Assembly: GCF_029968095.1 (NCBI RefSeq)
Contig: NZ_JASCIR010000023.1
Location: 38,905 to 102,904, forward strand
Direction: 5' to 3'
DNA: 64,000 bases
DNA from: Streptomyces solicavernae
Lineage (GTDB): Bacteria > Actinomycetota > Actinomycetes > Streptomycetales > Streptomycetaceae
A program made the position numbers and the translations under genes. Below the pieces are notes generated by a model that was given only the letters and a program-made list of their open reading frames with translations, was not told where the DNA came from and ran no database searches. Below, one piece after another: positions 8,334 to 17,311 of this stretch; the first letter of the stretch is position 1; every line of letters starts with the position of its first letter.

Positions 8334-8957
8334 TCACAGGGACGGGCAACCCGTGACCGCCCGCGCGTGCGCAAGGACCAGCTCCCGCGCCCGCTCCGGC
8401 CGCACCGCAGCGTTATGGCTGACGATGTGCAGGCCGTACCCGTCCTCCAGCGCCACCAGCCCATGCGCCAGATCCTGCGCCGACGCGGCCAGCGTGAACG
8501 CCCCCGTCGCCGCCCCCACCTCAAGCGCCGTCGCGTACAGCCCGACCTCCCGCGCGAACAGCGACGTCATCAGCTCGGCATGCCCGGGGCTGCGGCCCGC
8601 ACGCCGGTGCAGCTGGTACAGCAGCCCGTGCTCGGAGTCCTCCGCACTGCCCGGCAGCCCGCTGTCGACCAGCGCGCGCAGCCGCGCCGCCGGCTCCCCC
8701 GCGGGCGCCTCGTCGTACGCCCGCTGCCGTGACGCCAGGAAGCTCTCCACCGCGCCGCGGTGCACCTCCAGGACGAGGTCGTCCAGCTCCGGGTAGTAAT
8801 ACAGGACCGAGCCCTGCGAGACGCCCGCCGCGTCCGCGATGTCCTTGATCCGCAGCCCTTCGAGGCCGCGCTCCGTGATCGCCTGCCCCGCCGCGGAGAC
8901 GAGGGCCTGCCTGCGCGCCGTCTGGTTGCGCGGTCTGCCGACTCTGCTCATGACCAT
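8334..8957 (-). CDS. TetR-family transcriptional regulator
   Basis: The 207-residue protein has a TetR HTH in its first 60 residues: RRQALVSAAGQAITERGLEG, IKDIADAAGVSQGSVLYYYP. The C-terminal half is variable and lipophilic, as usual. A second in-frame ATG at 8951 (MSRVGRPRNQ) may be the true start because family members often begin with that motif. It is divergent from the aldehyde dehydrogenase-aminotransferase-permease genes and likely represses them. A candidate operator lies at 9031-9048. Confidence 0.85.
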   Translation of the reverse strand: MVMSRVGRPRNQTARRQALVSAAGQAITERGLEGLRIKDIADAAGVSQGSVLYYYPELDDLVLEVHRGAVESFLASRQRAYDEAPAGEPAARLRALVDSGLPGSAEDSEHGLLYQLHRRAGRSPGHAELMTSLFAREVGLYATALEVGAATGAFTLAASAQDLAHGLVALEDGYGLHIVSHNAAVRPERARELVLAHARAVTGCPSL

Positions 8958-9030
8958 GGATTCTCTGCTACTCGGTCCATCTTCGGCAAGAAGTTCCGTC
9001 CCGGAGCATTGACGACTCCGTCACCTATTG

Positions 9031-9048
9031 TTTGAATCTCATCTCAAA
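9031..9048. promoter_or_regulatory. Candidate TetR operator TTTGA-N8-TCAAA
   Basis: An AT-rich island in the divergent gap holds this inverted repeat, placed 74-91 bp upstream of the TetR start. AT-rich DNA is rare here, which supports a promoter/operator role. Confidence 0.45.
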
Positions 9049-9130
9049 GAACTCCGGACGTGCGCCGTTCTCCCGCCGTCCCGACGCGCCCCTGATCCGG
9101 GGCCACCCCGGCCCTCCGGCGCCCTCGCCA

Positions 9131-9195
9131 CACCTCTGAACCACCTCTGACGCACCTCTGACGCACCTCTGACAACACCTCTGACAACACCTCCC
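9131..9195 (+). repeat. Tandem CACCTCTGAC repeats upstream of the aldehyde dehydrogenase
   Basis: About six imperfect 12- to 14-bp units (CACCTCTGACG or CACCTCTGACAA) fill the 5' leader of the dehydrogenase gene. No inverted symmetry is seen, so a structured leader is not indicated. Confidence 0.75.
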
Positions 9196-9237
9196 GCACA
9201 CCCCTGACGCACCCTCAACGCAAGTGAAGGCACCCGC

Positions 9238-10719
9238 ATGACGACGTACTCGCACTGGCGGCAGCGCGCCGCCGAGCTCGTCCCCCGCACCCGCCTCTTC
9301 CTCGACGGCACCTGGACCGACCCCTCGGCCGGCGCCGACCCGTGGCTGCCCACCGTGAACCCCGCCACCGGCAAGACCACCGCCCACGTCGCGATCGCCG
9401 GGCCCCCCGACGTCGACCGGGCCGTGACCGCCGCCCGTACCGCGTTCGAGGACGGCCGCTGGTCCCGTACCGCCCCCGCCGAACGCAAACGCGTCCTCCT
9501 CGAACTCGCCCGCCTGATCGAGGCGCACGGCGAGGAGCTGGCCCTCTGCGACACCCTCGACATGGGCAAGCCGATCGCCGAGTCGTACGGCACCGACGTG
9601 CCCGGCGCCGCGGGCTGCTTCGCCTGGTACGCGGAGGCCCTGGACAAGCTGTACGACGAGGTCGCCCCGGCCCCGCCCGGCAACCTCGCCCTGGTCCGCC
9701 GCGCCCCGCTGGGTGTCGTGGGCGCGGTGGTGCCGTGGAACTTCCCCCTGGACATCGCAAGCTGGAAGGTCGCGCCCGCGCTCGCGGCCGGCAACAGCGT
9801 CGTACTGAAACCGGCCGAGCAGTCCCCGCAGTCGGCGCTGCTGCTCGCCGAGCTGGCCGCGCGGGCAGGCCTTCCGGACGGCGTCCTGAACGTCGTGACC
9901 GGCCCCGGCGAGATCACCGGGCGCGCCCTCGGCCTGCACCCGGACGTCGACTGCCTGGCGTTCACCGGCTCCACGGCCGTCGCCAAGCGCTTCCTCGGCT
10001 ACGCCGCCGAGTCCAACATGAAGCAGGTCTGGCCCGAGGCAGGCGGCAAGAGCCCCAACCTGGTCTTCGCCGACGCCGATCTGGACGCCGCCGCCGAGCG
10101 CGCCGCCTGGGGCTTCGCGTACAACGCCGGGCAGGTGTGCTCGTCCAACACCCGGCTGCTCGTGGAGAGTTCGATCGCCGAGGAGTTCGCCGCCCGGGTC
10201 GCCGAGCATGCCCGCGCCTGGCTGCCGGGCGACCCGCTCGACCCGGCCACGCGGCTCGGCCCGCTGGTCGACGAGGCGCAGGCGGAGCGCGTCCGCGCCG
10301 CGGTGGCGTCCTCCGGCGGGACGGTCCTGTGCGGCGGTACGCGGCCCGGCCGCGAGGGCGCGTACGTCGACCCGGCCGTGGTCACCGGGCTCGCGCCCGA
10401 CGCCCCGCTGGTACGGGAGGAGCTGTTCGGTCCCGTCCTCGCCGTGCTGCCGTTCCGCGACGAGGCGGAGGCGGTCCGGCTCGCGAACGACTCCGCGTAC
10501 GGCCTGGCCGCGTCCGTGTGGACCCGGGACCTGAGCCGCGCCCACCGCGTCGCCGACGCGCTGCACGCCGGGACCGTCTCCGTCAACACCGTGGACGCGC
10601 TCAGCCCGTTCACCCCGTTCGGCGGCTTCAAGCAGTCCGGCCACGGCCGCGACCTCTCGCTGCACTCCTTCGACAAGTACACGGGCCTCAAGACCACGTG
10701 GATCTCGTACGACTCCTGA
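9238..10719 (+). CDS. Aldehyde dehydrogenase (gamma-glutamyl/aminobutyraldehyde type)
   Basis: The 493-residue protein has the full NAD+-dependent ALDH set: PWNFPLDIASWKVAPALAAG for cofactor binding, FTGSTAVAK, general base Glu267 in WPEAGGKSPN, and nucleophile Cys301 in GQVCSSNTR. FGGFKQSGHGRD is near the C-terminus. LDMGKPIAES and the overall pattern are close to PuuC-type enzymes that oxidise aminoaldehydes. It is followed 46 bp later by a class III aminotransferase, which would supply the aldehyde. Expected pathway: amine or omega-amino acid to carboxylate. Confidence 0.9.
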   Translation: MTTYSHWRQRAAELVPRTRLFLDGTWTDPSAGADPWLPTVNPATGKTTAHVAIAGPPDVDRAVTAARTAFEDGRWSRTAPAERKRVLLELARLIEAHGEELALCDTLDMGKPIAESYGTDVPGAAGCFAWYAEALDKLYDEVAPAPPGNLALVRRAPLGVVGAVVPWNFPLDIASWKVAPALAAGNSVVLKPAEQSPQSALLLAELAARAGLPDGVLNVVTGPGEITGRALGLHPDVDCLAFTGSTAVAKRFLGYAAESNMKQVWPEAGGKSPNLVFADADLDAAAERAAWGFAYNAGQVCSSNTRLLVESSIAEEFAARVAEHARAWLPGDPLDPATRLGPLVDEAQAERVRAAVASSGGTVLCGGTRPGREGAYVDPAVVTGLAPDAPLVREELFGPVLAVLPFRDEAEAVRLANDSAYGLAASVWTRDLSRAHRVADALHAGTVSVNTVDALSPFTPFGGFKQSGHGRDLSLHSFDKYTGLKTTWISYDS

Positions 10720-10765
10720 GACCTGACCGGCCCACGCCAGCGGTTCGCTCACGAAAGGCACAACC

Positions 10766-12133
10766 ATGACCCTCGACGCCGCCGAACTCGCCCGCCTCGA
10801 CCGGGCGCACATCATCCACCCCTACCTCCCGGGCACCGCGACCGAGCGCGTCGTGATGACCGAGGGCGCGGGCTGCCGCCTCACCGACACCGAGGGCCGC
10901 AGCTACCTGGACGCCACCGGCGGACTGTGGCTCGCCCAGATCGGCCACGGCCGCACGGACCTCGCCGACGTGGCGCACGAGCAGATGAAGAAGCTGGAGT
11001 ACTTCACCAGCTTCTGGGACTTCTCCAACGAGCGCGCCATCGAACTGGCCTCAAGGCTCGCCGAGTTGGCGCCGGACCCGCTGAACCACGTGTACTACAC
11101 GTCCGGCGGTTCGGAGGGCGTCGAGGCCGCGATCAAGATGGCCCGCTACTACCACCACCGCCGCGGCGAGAGCAGCCGCACCTGGATCCTGGCCCGCAGC
11201 AAGGCGTACCACGGCGTCGGCTACGGCGGCAGCTCCGCCGCCGGGTTCCCGCTGTACCAGGAGGGCTTCGCCCCGATGGTGCCGCACGTCTCGCACCTCA
11301 CCCCGCCGTGGCCTTACCGCACCGAGCTGTACGGGGACCAGGCTGCGACACCACAAGACGTCACGGACTTCCTCATCCGCGAGCTGGAGGAGCGCATCGC
11401 GGAGATCGGCCCGGGGAACATCGCGGCGATGGTCGGCGAGCCGATCATGGGCGTCGGCGGCATGCTCGTACCGCCCGCCGACTACTGGCCGCGCGTGCGC
11501 GAGGTCCTGGACCGGCACGGCATCCTGCTGATCTTCGACGAGGTCGTCACCGCGTACGGGCGCGTCGGCGAGTGGTTCGCCGCCCAGTACTTCGACACCA
11601 CCCCCGACATCATCGTCACCGCCAAGGGCATCACCTCCGGGTACGTACCGCTCGGCGCGCTGCTCGTCGGGGACCACGTCGCGGAGGCGCTGCTGCGCGA
11701 GCAGGGCTTCCCGATGGGCTACACGTACAACGGCCACCCGGTCGCCACCGCCGTAGCGCTTGCCAACCTGGACGTCATCGAGAAGGAGGGCCTGCTCGCC
11801 CGCGCCACCGCCATGGGCGCCTTCCTGCACGCCGAACTTCAGTCCCAGCTGGGCGAGTTGGAGGTCGTGGGCGAGGTGCGCTCGGTGGGCATGATGCTCG
11901 CCGTCGAGCTGGTCGCCGACAAGGCCACCCGCGAGCCGCTGCCCCTCGACCCGGAGCGGATGCCGCACGACGTGATCCGACGCGAGACCGGCGTCATCGT
12001 CCGCGACTCCGCGCACAGCCTGGTCCTCTCCCCGCCGCTGATCATGACCGAGGCGGAGGCGAAGGAGGCGGCGGGGGCGCTGCGCGGCGTCCTGGAGCGC
12101 ACGGAGCCGAACGGCCGGATCCGCCAGGCCTGA
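10766..12133 (+). CDS. Class III PLP-dependent aminotransferase (omega-transaminase type)
   Basis: This 455-residue enzyme carries the PLP-binding Lys287 in TAKGITSGYVPLGA and the Asp of LLIFDEVVTAYGRVGEWFA that contacts the pyridine nitrogen. It also has YTSGGSEGVEAAIKMAR for phosphate binding and YTYNGHPVA. These fit the omega-amino acid:pyruvate / putrescine aminotransferase group. It shares a transcript with the aldehyde dehydrogenase and is ended by a strong hairpin embedded in tandem repeats. Likely amino donors are putrescine-like diamines or beta/gamma-amino acids; the permease downstream would import them. Confidence 0.9.
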   Translation: MTLDAAELARLDRAHIIHPYLPGTATERVVMTEGAGCRLTDTEGRSYLDATGGLWLAQIGHGRTDLADVAHEQMKKLEYFTSFWDFSNERAIELASRLAELAPDPLNHVYYTSGGSEGVEAAIKMARYYHHRRGESSRTWILARSKAYHGVGYGGSSAAGFPLYQEGFAPMVPHVSHLTPPWPYRTELYGDQAATPQDVTDFLIRELEERIAEIGPGNIAAMVGEPIMGVGGMLVPPADYWPRVREVLDRHGILLIFDEVVTAYGRVGEWFAAQYFDTTPDIIVTAKGITSGYVPLGALLVGDHVAEALLREQGFPMGYTYNGHPVATAVALANLDVIEKEGLLARATAMGAFLHAELQSQLGELEVVGEVRSVGMMLAVELVADKATREPLPLDPERMPHDVIRRETGVIVRDSAHSLVLSPPLIMTEAEAKEAAGALRGVLERTEPNGRIRQA

Positions 12134-12240
12134 CCGCACGGGGAGGCCCGTTCCCCCGCCAGGCCTGACCGCACGGGGAGGCCCGTTCCCCCGCCGGGCC
12201 TGACCGCACGGGGAGGCCCGTCCCCCCGCCGGGCCTCCCC
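12123..12240 (+). repeat. 35-bp tandem repeat ending in a terminator hairpin
   Basis: Three 35-bp copies start at 12123, 12158 and 12193. The first overlaps the aminotransferase stop codon. Each copy carries the left arm of the terminator at 12210-12240, but only the last is followed by the right arm. Confidence 0.85.
12210..12240 (+). terminator. 11-bp perfect hairpin after the aminotransferase gene
   Basis: GGGGAGGCCCG (12210-12220) pairs with CGGGCCTCCCC (12230-12240) across a 9-nt loop. The stem is all strong pairs, which suits a Streptomyces terminator without a T-tract. Confidence 0.75.
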
Positions 12241-12370
12241 TCCACCCCGTACCGGCACAGATGCACCCCTCGTACCGGCACAGATCCCCCCGTACCCGCA
12301 CAGACACGCACGCACCCGCACGCAGTCCCCGCAGTCCGCAGTCCCCCGACTCCCGCCCTAGGAACTGCCC

Positions 12371-13873
12371 GTGTCCACCAAGCTCTCCTCCCCCGAACTC
12401 CCGGCGCCCGAGGCCACCCCGGGCCTGCGGCGCAGCCTCCGCCGCTTCGACATCACCGCCATGGCCGTGGCCGCGGTGATCTCCTTCGACACCGTCGGAC
12501 AGATCGCCACCGGCGGCGGTGAGGCCGCCACCTGGACGGCGGCCATCGCCCTGTTCTTCCTGCTCCCGTACGCCCTGCTGTTCGCCGAGACGGGTGCCGC
12601 GTTCCCGCAGGAGGGCGGCCCGTACATGTGGGTCAAGCTCGCCCTCGGCCGGCCCGCCGCCGCGCTCACCACCCTCTTCTACTGGGTCACCAACCCGATC
12701 TGGCTGGGCGGCTCCCTCGTCTTCCTGGCCGCCGAGACGTGGGACGGCTTCGTGTTCCCGCTGGGCTCGGGCACGTTCGCCGACTACGCGTTCAAAATCG
12801 TCTTCGTCTGGGCGGCCATCCTCACCGCGGTCGTCTCCCTCAGCCGCGGCAAGTGGATCACCACGGCCGGGGCGATCGTGAAGGTCCTCTCCCTCGCCCT
12901 GTTCACGCTCACGGCCGTCGCGTACGGAGCCCAGCACGGCTTCCAGGGCCTCACCGACGCCGACTTCACCCCGACCACGGCCGGGTTCCTCGCCCTCGTA
13001 CCGATCCTGCTGTTCGCGTACGTCGGCTTCGAGGCGCCCAACGCGGCGGGCGAGGAGATGCACGACCCGCAGCGCGACGTGCCCGCCGCGCTCGGCCGCT
13101 CGGCGACCATCGCGGCCTGCTGCTACCTGCTCCCGGTCCTGGCGCTGCTCGCCGTCGTCCCGGCCGGGAAGGTCACCGGCGTCGGAGGCTTCATGGAGGG
13201 CGCGCGGCTCGTCTTCGGTGTGTACGGCGCCGCGGCCGGACCGCTCCTCACGCTCACCGCGGTCATGTTCGTCTTCGCGCTCCTCACCCAGGGCAGCGCC
13301 TGGATGATCGTCAGCGACCGCATGCAGGCCATGGCCGCGGCCGACGGCGGCTTCTTCTCCCGCGCCCTCGGCGCCTTCCACCCGAGGCTCGGCACGCCGG
13401 TCCGCACAAACCTGCTGTCCGGCGCTGTGGCCACGGTCTTCATGCTGGCGGCGATGCAACTGGCGGACGGCGACGCGGCGGCGGTGTTCACGGTCGTCCT
13501 CACGGTGGCGGTGACGACGCTGCTGCTGTCCTACCTGGTGGTGATCCCCGCCCTGGTCGTCCTCCGGCTGCGCCGCCCGGAGGTACCGCGCCCGTACCAA
13601 GTCCCGTTCGGCAACCGGGGGTTCGTGGCCTGTGCGGTGCTCGTGTACGCGTGGATCCTGATCGGCTCCTGGTCGGCCCTGTTCCCCGGCGTCCTGGAGG
13701 GCCTGTTCGGCATCGACTACGTCTTCACCGAGGTCTGGGGCGTCTCCCGCCTCGCCTTCGAGACGTTCACCCTGGGTACGGTCGCGCTGCTCCTGCTCGT
13801 CGGGGCGGTGGGGCTGGGGGTGGCGGCGCGGGAGAACAAGAAGCGGGAGAAAAGGAACAGGGTGACCGAATAG
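12371..13873 (+). CDS. APC-family amino acid/polyamine permease
   Basis: The 500-residue protein has about 12 hydrophobic segments and an APC-type start: LRRFDITAMAVAAVISFDTV, AETGAAFPQEGGPYMWVK in helices 2-3, and FAYVGFEAPNAAGEE in the helix 6 region. Helix 1 lacks the standard GxG loop, which marks the glutamate/GABA or polyamine branch. The start is GTG 12371; the ~237-bp leader holds repeats and a terminator, so the gene probably has its own promoter. It likely brings in the amine used by the two enzymes upstream. Confidence 0.85.
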   Translation: MSTKLSSPELPAPEATPGLRRSLRRFDITAMAVAAVISFDTVGQIATGGGEAATWTAAIALFFLLPYALLFAETGAAFPQEGGPYMWVKLALGRPAAALTTLFYWVTNPIWLGGSLVFLAAETWDGFVFPLGSGTFADYAFKIVFVWAAILTAVVSLSRGKWITTAGAIVKVLSLALFTLTAVAYGAQHGFQGLTDADFTPTTAGFLALVPILLFAYVGFEAPNAAGEEMHDPQRDVPAALGRSATIAACCYLLPVLALLAVVPAGKVTGVGGFMEGARLVFGVYGAAAGPLLTLTAVMFVFALLTQGSAWMIVSDRMQAMAAADGGFFSRALGAFHPRLGTPVRTNLLSGAVATVFMLAAMQLADGDAAAVFTVVLTVAVTTLLLSYLVVIPALVVLRLRRPEVPRPYQVPFGNRGFVACAVLVYAWILIGSWSALFPGVLEGLFGIDYVFTEVWGVSRLAFETFTLGTVALLLLVGAVGLGVAARENKKREKRNRVTE

Positions 13874-13951
13874 CTGGCGTCACGAGAGCGAGGACGCCCT
13901 GCCGTGCGGTGGATTAACTTAGGGACGACCGCCCGCCACCTCGCCCCCTGA

Positions 13952-13963
13952 TAGGTTCCCGTA
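13952..13963 (+). promoter_or_regulatory. Candidate leaderless promoter of the ATPase gene
   Basis: TAGGTT at 13952-13957 matches an actinobacterial -10 box and lies 5 nt before ATG 13963. No Shine-Dalgarno is visible. This spacing would put the transcript start at the ATG itself. Confidence 0.45.
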
Positions 13964-15186
13964 TGTCTGGCCGCCTGCTCGAACTACATGTGGAGAACTT
14001 CCGCAGTCTGCGCGAAGTGACCGTTCCCCTGGGACCCTTGACCGTCCTGGTCGGGCCGAACGCCACCGGCAAGTCGAACCTTCTGGAAGTCTTCGACTTC
14101 CTCGCCGACGTCATCCGTACGGACCTCCAGCCCGCACTCGACTCCCGGGACGGTTTCAGCGAGGTCGCGTTCTGGGGCGGGCCCAAGCCCCCGACCACCC
14201 TGCGTATCGGACTCAAGTCGACGTGGACGACACACGCACACGAGAACAGCCCCGACGAATACGAACTCACCATCCGCCGCCGCGTGTTGAAGTCGGGCGC
14301 GGACAGTCTCTCGCGCAGCGAGTCGTTCCGGTTCAAGCGCACTCAAGGGCGCGGCCGTCGCATCACCATCTCGGGAGAGTCCGCGGAGGTCGTCGACACA
14401 AAAGCGGGCAAGTTGGACGACAGCGGCAGCTTCGGTATCCAGCGGCTGAGCAGCGGGCTGTCGACACTGCCGCGCCTGGCGAGTTCCGACGGCGGCGAGG
14501 AAGTCTCCCGCTTCGCTCAACAGCTCTCCTCCTTCCGGGTGTTCGACGTGGACGTCGCCGCGGCCCGTCGCCCGTACCGGACACGTCGGGGTTCCCGCTT
14601 CGTCGGCCTGTCCCCGCAAGCGGACAACCTCGCCGAGTTCCTGATGTACCTCCGCTCGGACGACGACGAGGCCTGGCGGTCCCTCGTCGCCGACGCCCGT
14701 ACCGTCCTGCCCCAGCTGGAGGACATCGAGTTCGCCACCCTCGGCGGCGCCTCCGACCAGGTCACCGTCCTGCTCCGGGAGCTCGGCCTGCGCCGGCCGA
14801 CACCGCTGGCCTTCGCCTCGTACGGCACCGTCAGATTCCTGGGCCTGCTCGCACTGCTCTACGACCCCCACCCCCCGGCGCTGACCTGCATCGAAGAGAT
14901 CGACCACGGCCTGCACCCCCAGGCCCTGTCCCTGATCGTGGAGCGGCTGCGCGAAGCTTCGAGCCGCAGCCAGTTCCTGGTCGCCACGCACTCGCCGGCC
15001 CTGGTCGACCGGCTCCGCCCCGAGGAGATCGTGATCTGCGAGCGCGATGACGCAGGCGCCTCCATCATCCCGGCGCTCACGGTCGACGAGGTCGAGGCGA
15101 TCGTCGAGGAGAGCGGCGACCAGCCCTTGGGCGACCTGTGGTTCTCCGGCGTGCTCGGCGGCGACCTCACCGGAGGTGAGATGTGA
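13963..15186 (+). CDS. AAA/ABC-type ATPase of the RecF/OLD-like group (candidate defence ATPase)
   Basis: The protein opens LLELHVENFRSLREVTVPLG with a Walker A GPNATGKS at 31-38, the SMC/RecF/OLD arrangement. A long middle region follows, then the ABC-like end: CIEEIDHGLHPQ (Walker B, acidic pair) and LVATHSPALVDRL (His switch). Its last bases overlap a TOPRIM-like gene as GTGA. Such ATPase + TOPRIM pairs act as phage-sensing or nuclease systems (OLD, Gabija-like, PARIS-like). No transmembrane segment is seen. Function in defence is inference from architecture and pairing. Confidence 0.8.
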   Translation: MSGRLLELHVENFRSLREVTVPLGPLTVLVGPNATGKSNLLEVFDFLADVIRTDLQPALDSRDGFSEVAFWGGPKPPTTLRIGLKSTWTTHAHENSPDEYELTIRRRVLKSGADSLSRSESFRFKRTQGRGRRITISGESAEVVDTKAGKLDDSGSFGIQRLSSGLSTLPRLASSDGGEEVSRFAQQLSSFRVFDVDVAAARRPYRTRRGSRFVGLSPQADNLAEFLMYLRSDDDEAWRSLVADARTVLPQLEDIEFATLGGASDQVTVLLRELGLRRPTPLAFASYGTVRFLGLLALLYDPHPPALTCIEEIDHGLHPQALSLIVERLREASSRSQFLVATHSPALVDRLRPEEIVICERDDAGASIIPALTVDEVEAIVEESGDQPLGDLWFSGVLGGDLTGGEM

Positions 15187-15836
15187 GCCGCCGGGGGGCA
15201 GCCGGAGCGGGGCGTGGGGTGATCGTCCTGGCAGGTGAGGACGAGAACGACTGCAAGATCCTCGCCGAAGTCGTCCGGGCCCACCATCCGGGGCTCGGAG
15301 ACGCCAAGATCGTACGCATCAACGATCCCGTCCGGCTGAAGAAGAAGACGGGAGGGGATCTGGAGAGCAGCGTGCGCAGCCTGGTGGGGAAGGCCAAGGG
15401 CAAGGCCCTCCAACAGCGGGGCCGACTCGTCGCCTTCGCCGTCCATGAGGACCTGGACGGCTACACCGACGACCGGTACCGGTCGGTCCGCAGGACCGTC
15501 ACCGCCGAGCTGAACCGTCAGTGCCCGGCCGACTCGGCGTACGCGCTCGCCGCGTGGGAGTCCGAGGGGTGGCTGCTCCTCTTCCCGGACGCGTTCCCGC
15601 ATGTCCGGCCCAAGTGGAAGATTCCCGCGCAGCTACGCGGCAAGAACACGGGGCTGATCGACGACCCGAAGGGCAAGCTGCGGCACACCCTGAAGTCGCC
15701 GCCCTTCCGTGAGAGCGACGGCCCGCTCATCGCCCAGGAAGCAGCGAAACGGGGCCTGCTGACGGCTCCCGTGGGCCAGAACCGCTCCCACGCCGACTTC
15801 CTCGCCGACCTCGGTAACTGGTCCCGTGGTTCGTGA
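15183..15836 (+). CDS. TOPRIM-like (DUF4276/DUF4435-type) protein paired with the ATPase
   Basis: The 217-residue protein begins with VIVLAGEDENDCKIL, where the acidic cluster at ~19-23 resembles the TOPRIM Glu motif. FAVHEDLDGYTD at ~94 resembles its DxD motif. WESEGWLLLFPDAF is like the middle segment of DUF4276-type proteins. GTG 15183 is backed by GGAGG 6 nt upstream and overlaps the ATPase stop, so the two are translationally coupled. It may be the nuclease or effector of the pair. The TOPRIM call rests on motif spacing only and should be viewed as probable. Confidence 0.65.
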   Translation: MSRRGAAGAGRGVIVLAGEDENDCKILAEVVRAHHPGLGDAKIVRINDPVRLKKKTGGDLESSVRSLVGKAKGKALQQRGRLVAFAVHEDLDGYTDDRYRSVRRTVTAELNRQCPADSAYALAAWESEGWLLLFPDAFPHVRPKWKIPAQLRGKNTGLIDDPKGKLRHTLKSPPFRESDGPLIAQEAAKRGLLTAPVGQNRSHADFLADLGNWSRGS

Positions 15837-15872
15837 CACGCGCGCTGACCAGGCCGCCGCCGCATCGCTGAC

Positions 15873-17225
15873 TCAGTCTTGGCCCAGGTCGAGGAACGTC
15901 CACCGGGCCTGGGGTCGCGCACCGCTGAGCCACATCCCGCAGTTCTGCAGTACTACCGGGCTGGAGGTGATGTGCTGGGAACCGGTGTTGAGGTCGCGCA
16001 GGAACCGGTCCATCGGGCCGCGTCGCATCGCTGCCGTGCCCGCCCAGCGGTGGACCGTGCGACCCACGTCGAGGGCGGTCGTCGTCGCGTGGTTGAGCGT
16101 GAGGCGCAGCAGGGTGTCCTGGTCCGGGGTCGGCAACTCGCCTGCGTCCAGGGTGGCTTCGATGTCCTGCCACACCTCCATGGCCCAGGCCCGGGCCGCC
16201 CGGAGCCCGGCCTCCGCGGTCGCGTACTCCGCGTGGAACTGGGAGGTGTCGACGGGGGCGTTACGGGTGCCGGTGCGGGCGGCGGCGACCGACCTCAGCT
16301 CGTCGAGCAGGCGCCGCCCCACCCCGAAGGCCCAGCCGGTGTGCCCGAGCGCGGACAGGTTGACCAGGCCCAGGCGGTAGACCGCGCCGCCGTTGGCCGG
16401 GGTGGTTGTGGTGGCGGGGTAGGTGTGCGTCGCCGGGACGTACACGTCGTCGCAGTGGTAGTCGACGCTGTACGTGGCGCGCAGCCCGAGCACGTCCCAG
16501 TTGCCGTCGAGGACCACCTCGGACCTGGGCATCGCCAGGACCCGCAGCTCCCCCGTGCCCTCGACCTGGATCGCGCTGTGGATGTGGGAGGCGTGCGCCA
16601 TGCCGGAGGCGAACTGCCAGGCGCCGCTGACGAGATAGCCGCCGTCCACCGGGACGGCCCGGCCGGGACGGGTGCCCTGCCCGGCCAGCAACGCGTGCTT
16701 CCCGGTCGCGACATCGGGGAACAGCTCCGCCGCCGCGACCGGTCCGAGGTAGGCCGCGGTGGTGGCGGTCATCACCTGCAGCGCCTGCATCGTCCAGCCG
16801 GCGGCCGCGTCGTGGTGGCTGACCTGCTCGACCATCTCGATCAGCTGGCGCGGTGAGAACTCGTAGCCGCCGAGGCTCTTCGGCAGCTCGGCCCGGACGA
16901 TCCCGGCGTCGAGCAGGGCCCGCACGGTGTCCTCGGTGTGCCGTCCGCGCTCCTCGGCCGGGCCCGCCTCCGCGTCGAGGGCCGGGCCGAGCTCCGCTAT
17001 CCGGTGGAGCACTGCGGGAAACTCCGGGCTGATGTGCAGTTCGGTGTGCTGTCCCGTGTGCAGTTCGGTTTGCGGTTCGGTGTGCGGTTCGGTGTGCGGT
17101 TCGGTGCGCTGTCCCGGGTGCAGCCCGGTGTGCGGTTCGGTGTGCGGTTCGGTGCGCTGTCCCGGGTGCAGCCCGGTGTGCGGATCGGTTTGCGGTTCGG
17201 TGTGCTGTCCGGGCGTGGGCGTCAT
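15873..17225 (-). CDS. Acyl-CoA dehydrogenase-like flavoprotein with His-Thr-Glu-Pro repeat N-terminus
   Basis: From ~residue 65 the 450-residue protein follows the HsaA/DszC-like flavin monooxygenase branch of the acyl-CoA dehydrogenase fold: LDAGIVRAELPKSLGGYEF, then HHDAAAGWTMQAL, SGAWQFASGMAHASHIHSAI, and a C-terminal helix with RWAGTAAMRRGPMDRFLRDL. Such proteins use reduced flavin to hydroxylate aromatic or polyketide substrates. The first ~60 residues are HTEPHTE/LHPGQRTEP repeats. ATG at 17225 has AAGGAG 9 nt upstream. It lies 86 bp downstream of the beta-family gene, so co-transcription is possible. Partner reductase is not seen nearby. Confidence 0.8.
   Translation of the reverse strand: MTPTPGQHTEPQTDPHTGLHPGQRTEPHTEPHTGLHPGQRTEPHTEPHTEPQTELHTGQHTELHISPEFPAVLHRIAELGPALDAEAGPAEERGRHTEDTVRALLDAGIVRAELPKSLGGYEFSPRQLIEMVEQVSHHDAAAGWTMQALQVMTATTAAYLGPVAAAELFPDVATGKHALLAGQGTRPGRAVPVDGGYLVSGAWQFASGMAHASHIHSAIQVEGTGELRVLAMPRSEVVLDGNWDVLGLRATYSVDYHCDDVYVPATHTYPATTTTPANGGAVYRLGLVNLSALGHTGWAFGVGRRLLDELRSVAAARTGTRNAPVDTSQFHAEYATAEAGLRAARAWAMEVWQDIEATLDAGELPTPDQDTLLRLTLNHATTTALDVGRTVHRWAGTAAMRRGPMDRFLRDLNTGSQHITSSPVVLQNCGMWLSGARPQARWTFLDLGQD
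17038..17215 (-). repeat. Nested tandem repeats in the flavoprotein N-terminus
   Basis: A basic 12-bp unit of the GTGTGCGGTTCG kind repeats many times, and a 54-bp compound unit is duplicated. All units are multiples of three and encode the His-Thr-Glu/Gly-Pro/Gln run. Confidence 0.85.
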
Positions 17226-17246
17226 GAAGGGGCACTCCTTGCTGTC

Positions 17247-17276
17247 GAGTCCGAGTCCGAGTCCGAGTCGAGGTCG
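17247..17276 (-). repeat. 6-bp repeat upstream of the flavoprotein gene
   Basis: GAGTCC-type hexamers repeat about five times in the leader, between the beta-family gene stop and the Shine-Dalgarno. Confidence 0.7.
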
Positions 17277-17311
17277 AGGCCTAGGCGAGATCAACTCTGC
17301 GCATTCTGGGG

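Noticed and set aside
8958..9237. Possible riboswitch in the repeat-rich leader of the aldehyde dehydrogenase gene
   Set aside because: The repeats have no complementary arms and no known aptamer consensus was recognised.
17038..17215. Possible CRISPR-like array
   Set aside because: Units are contiguous coding repeats without spacers. No array of repeat-spacer form was seen anywhere in the window.
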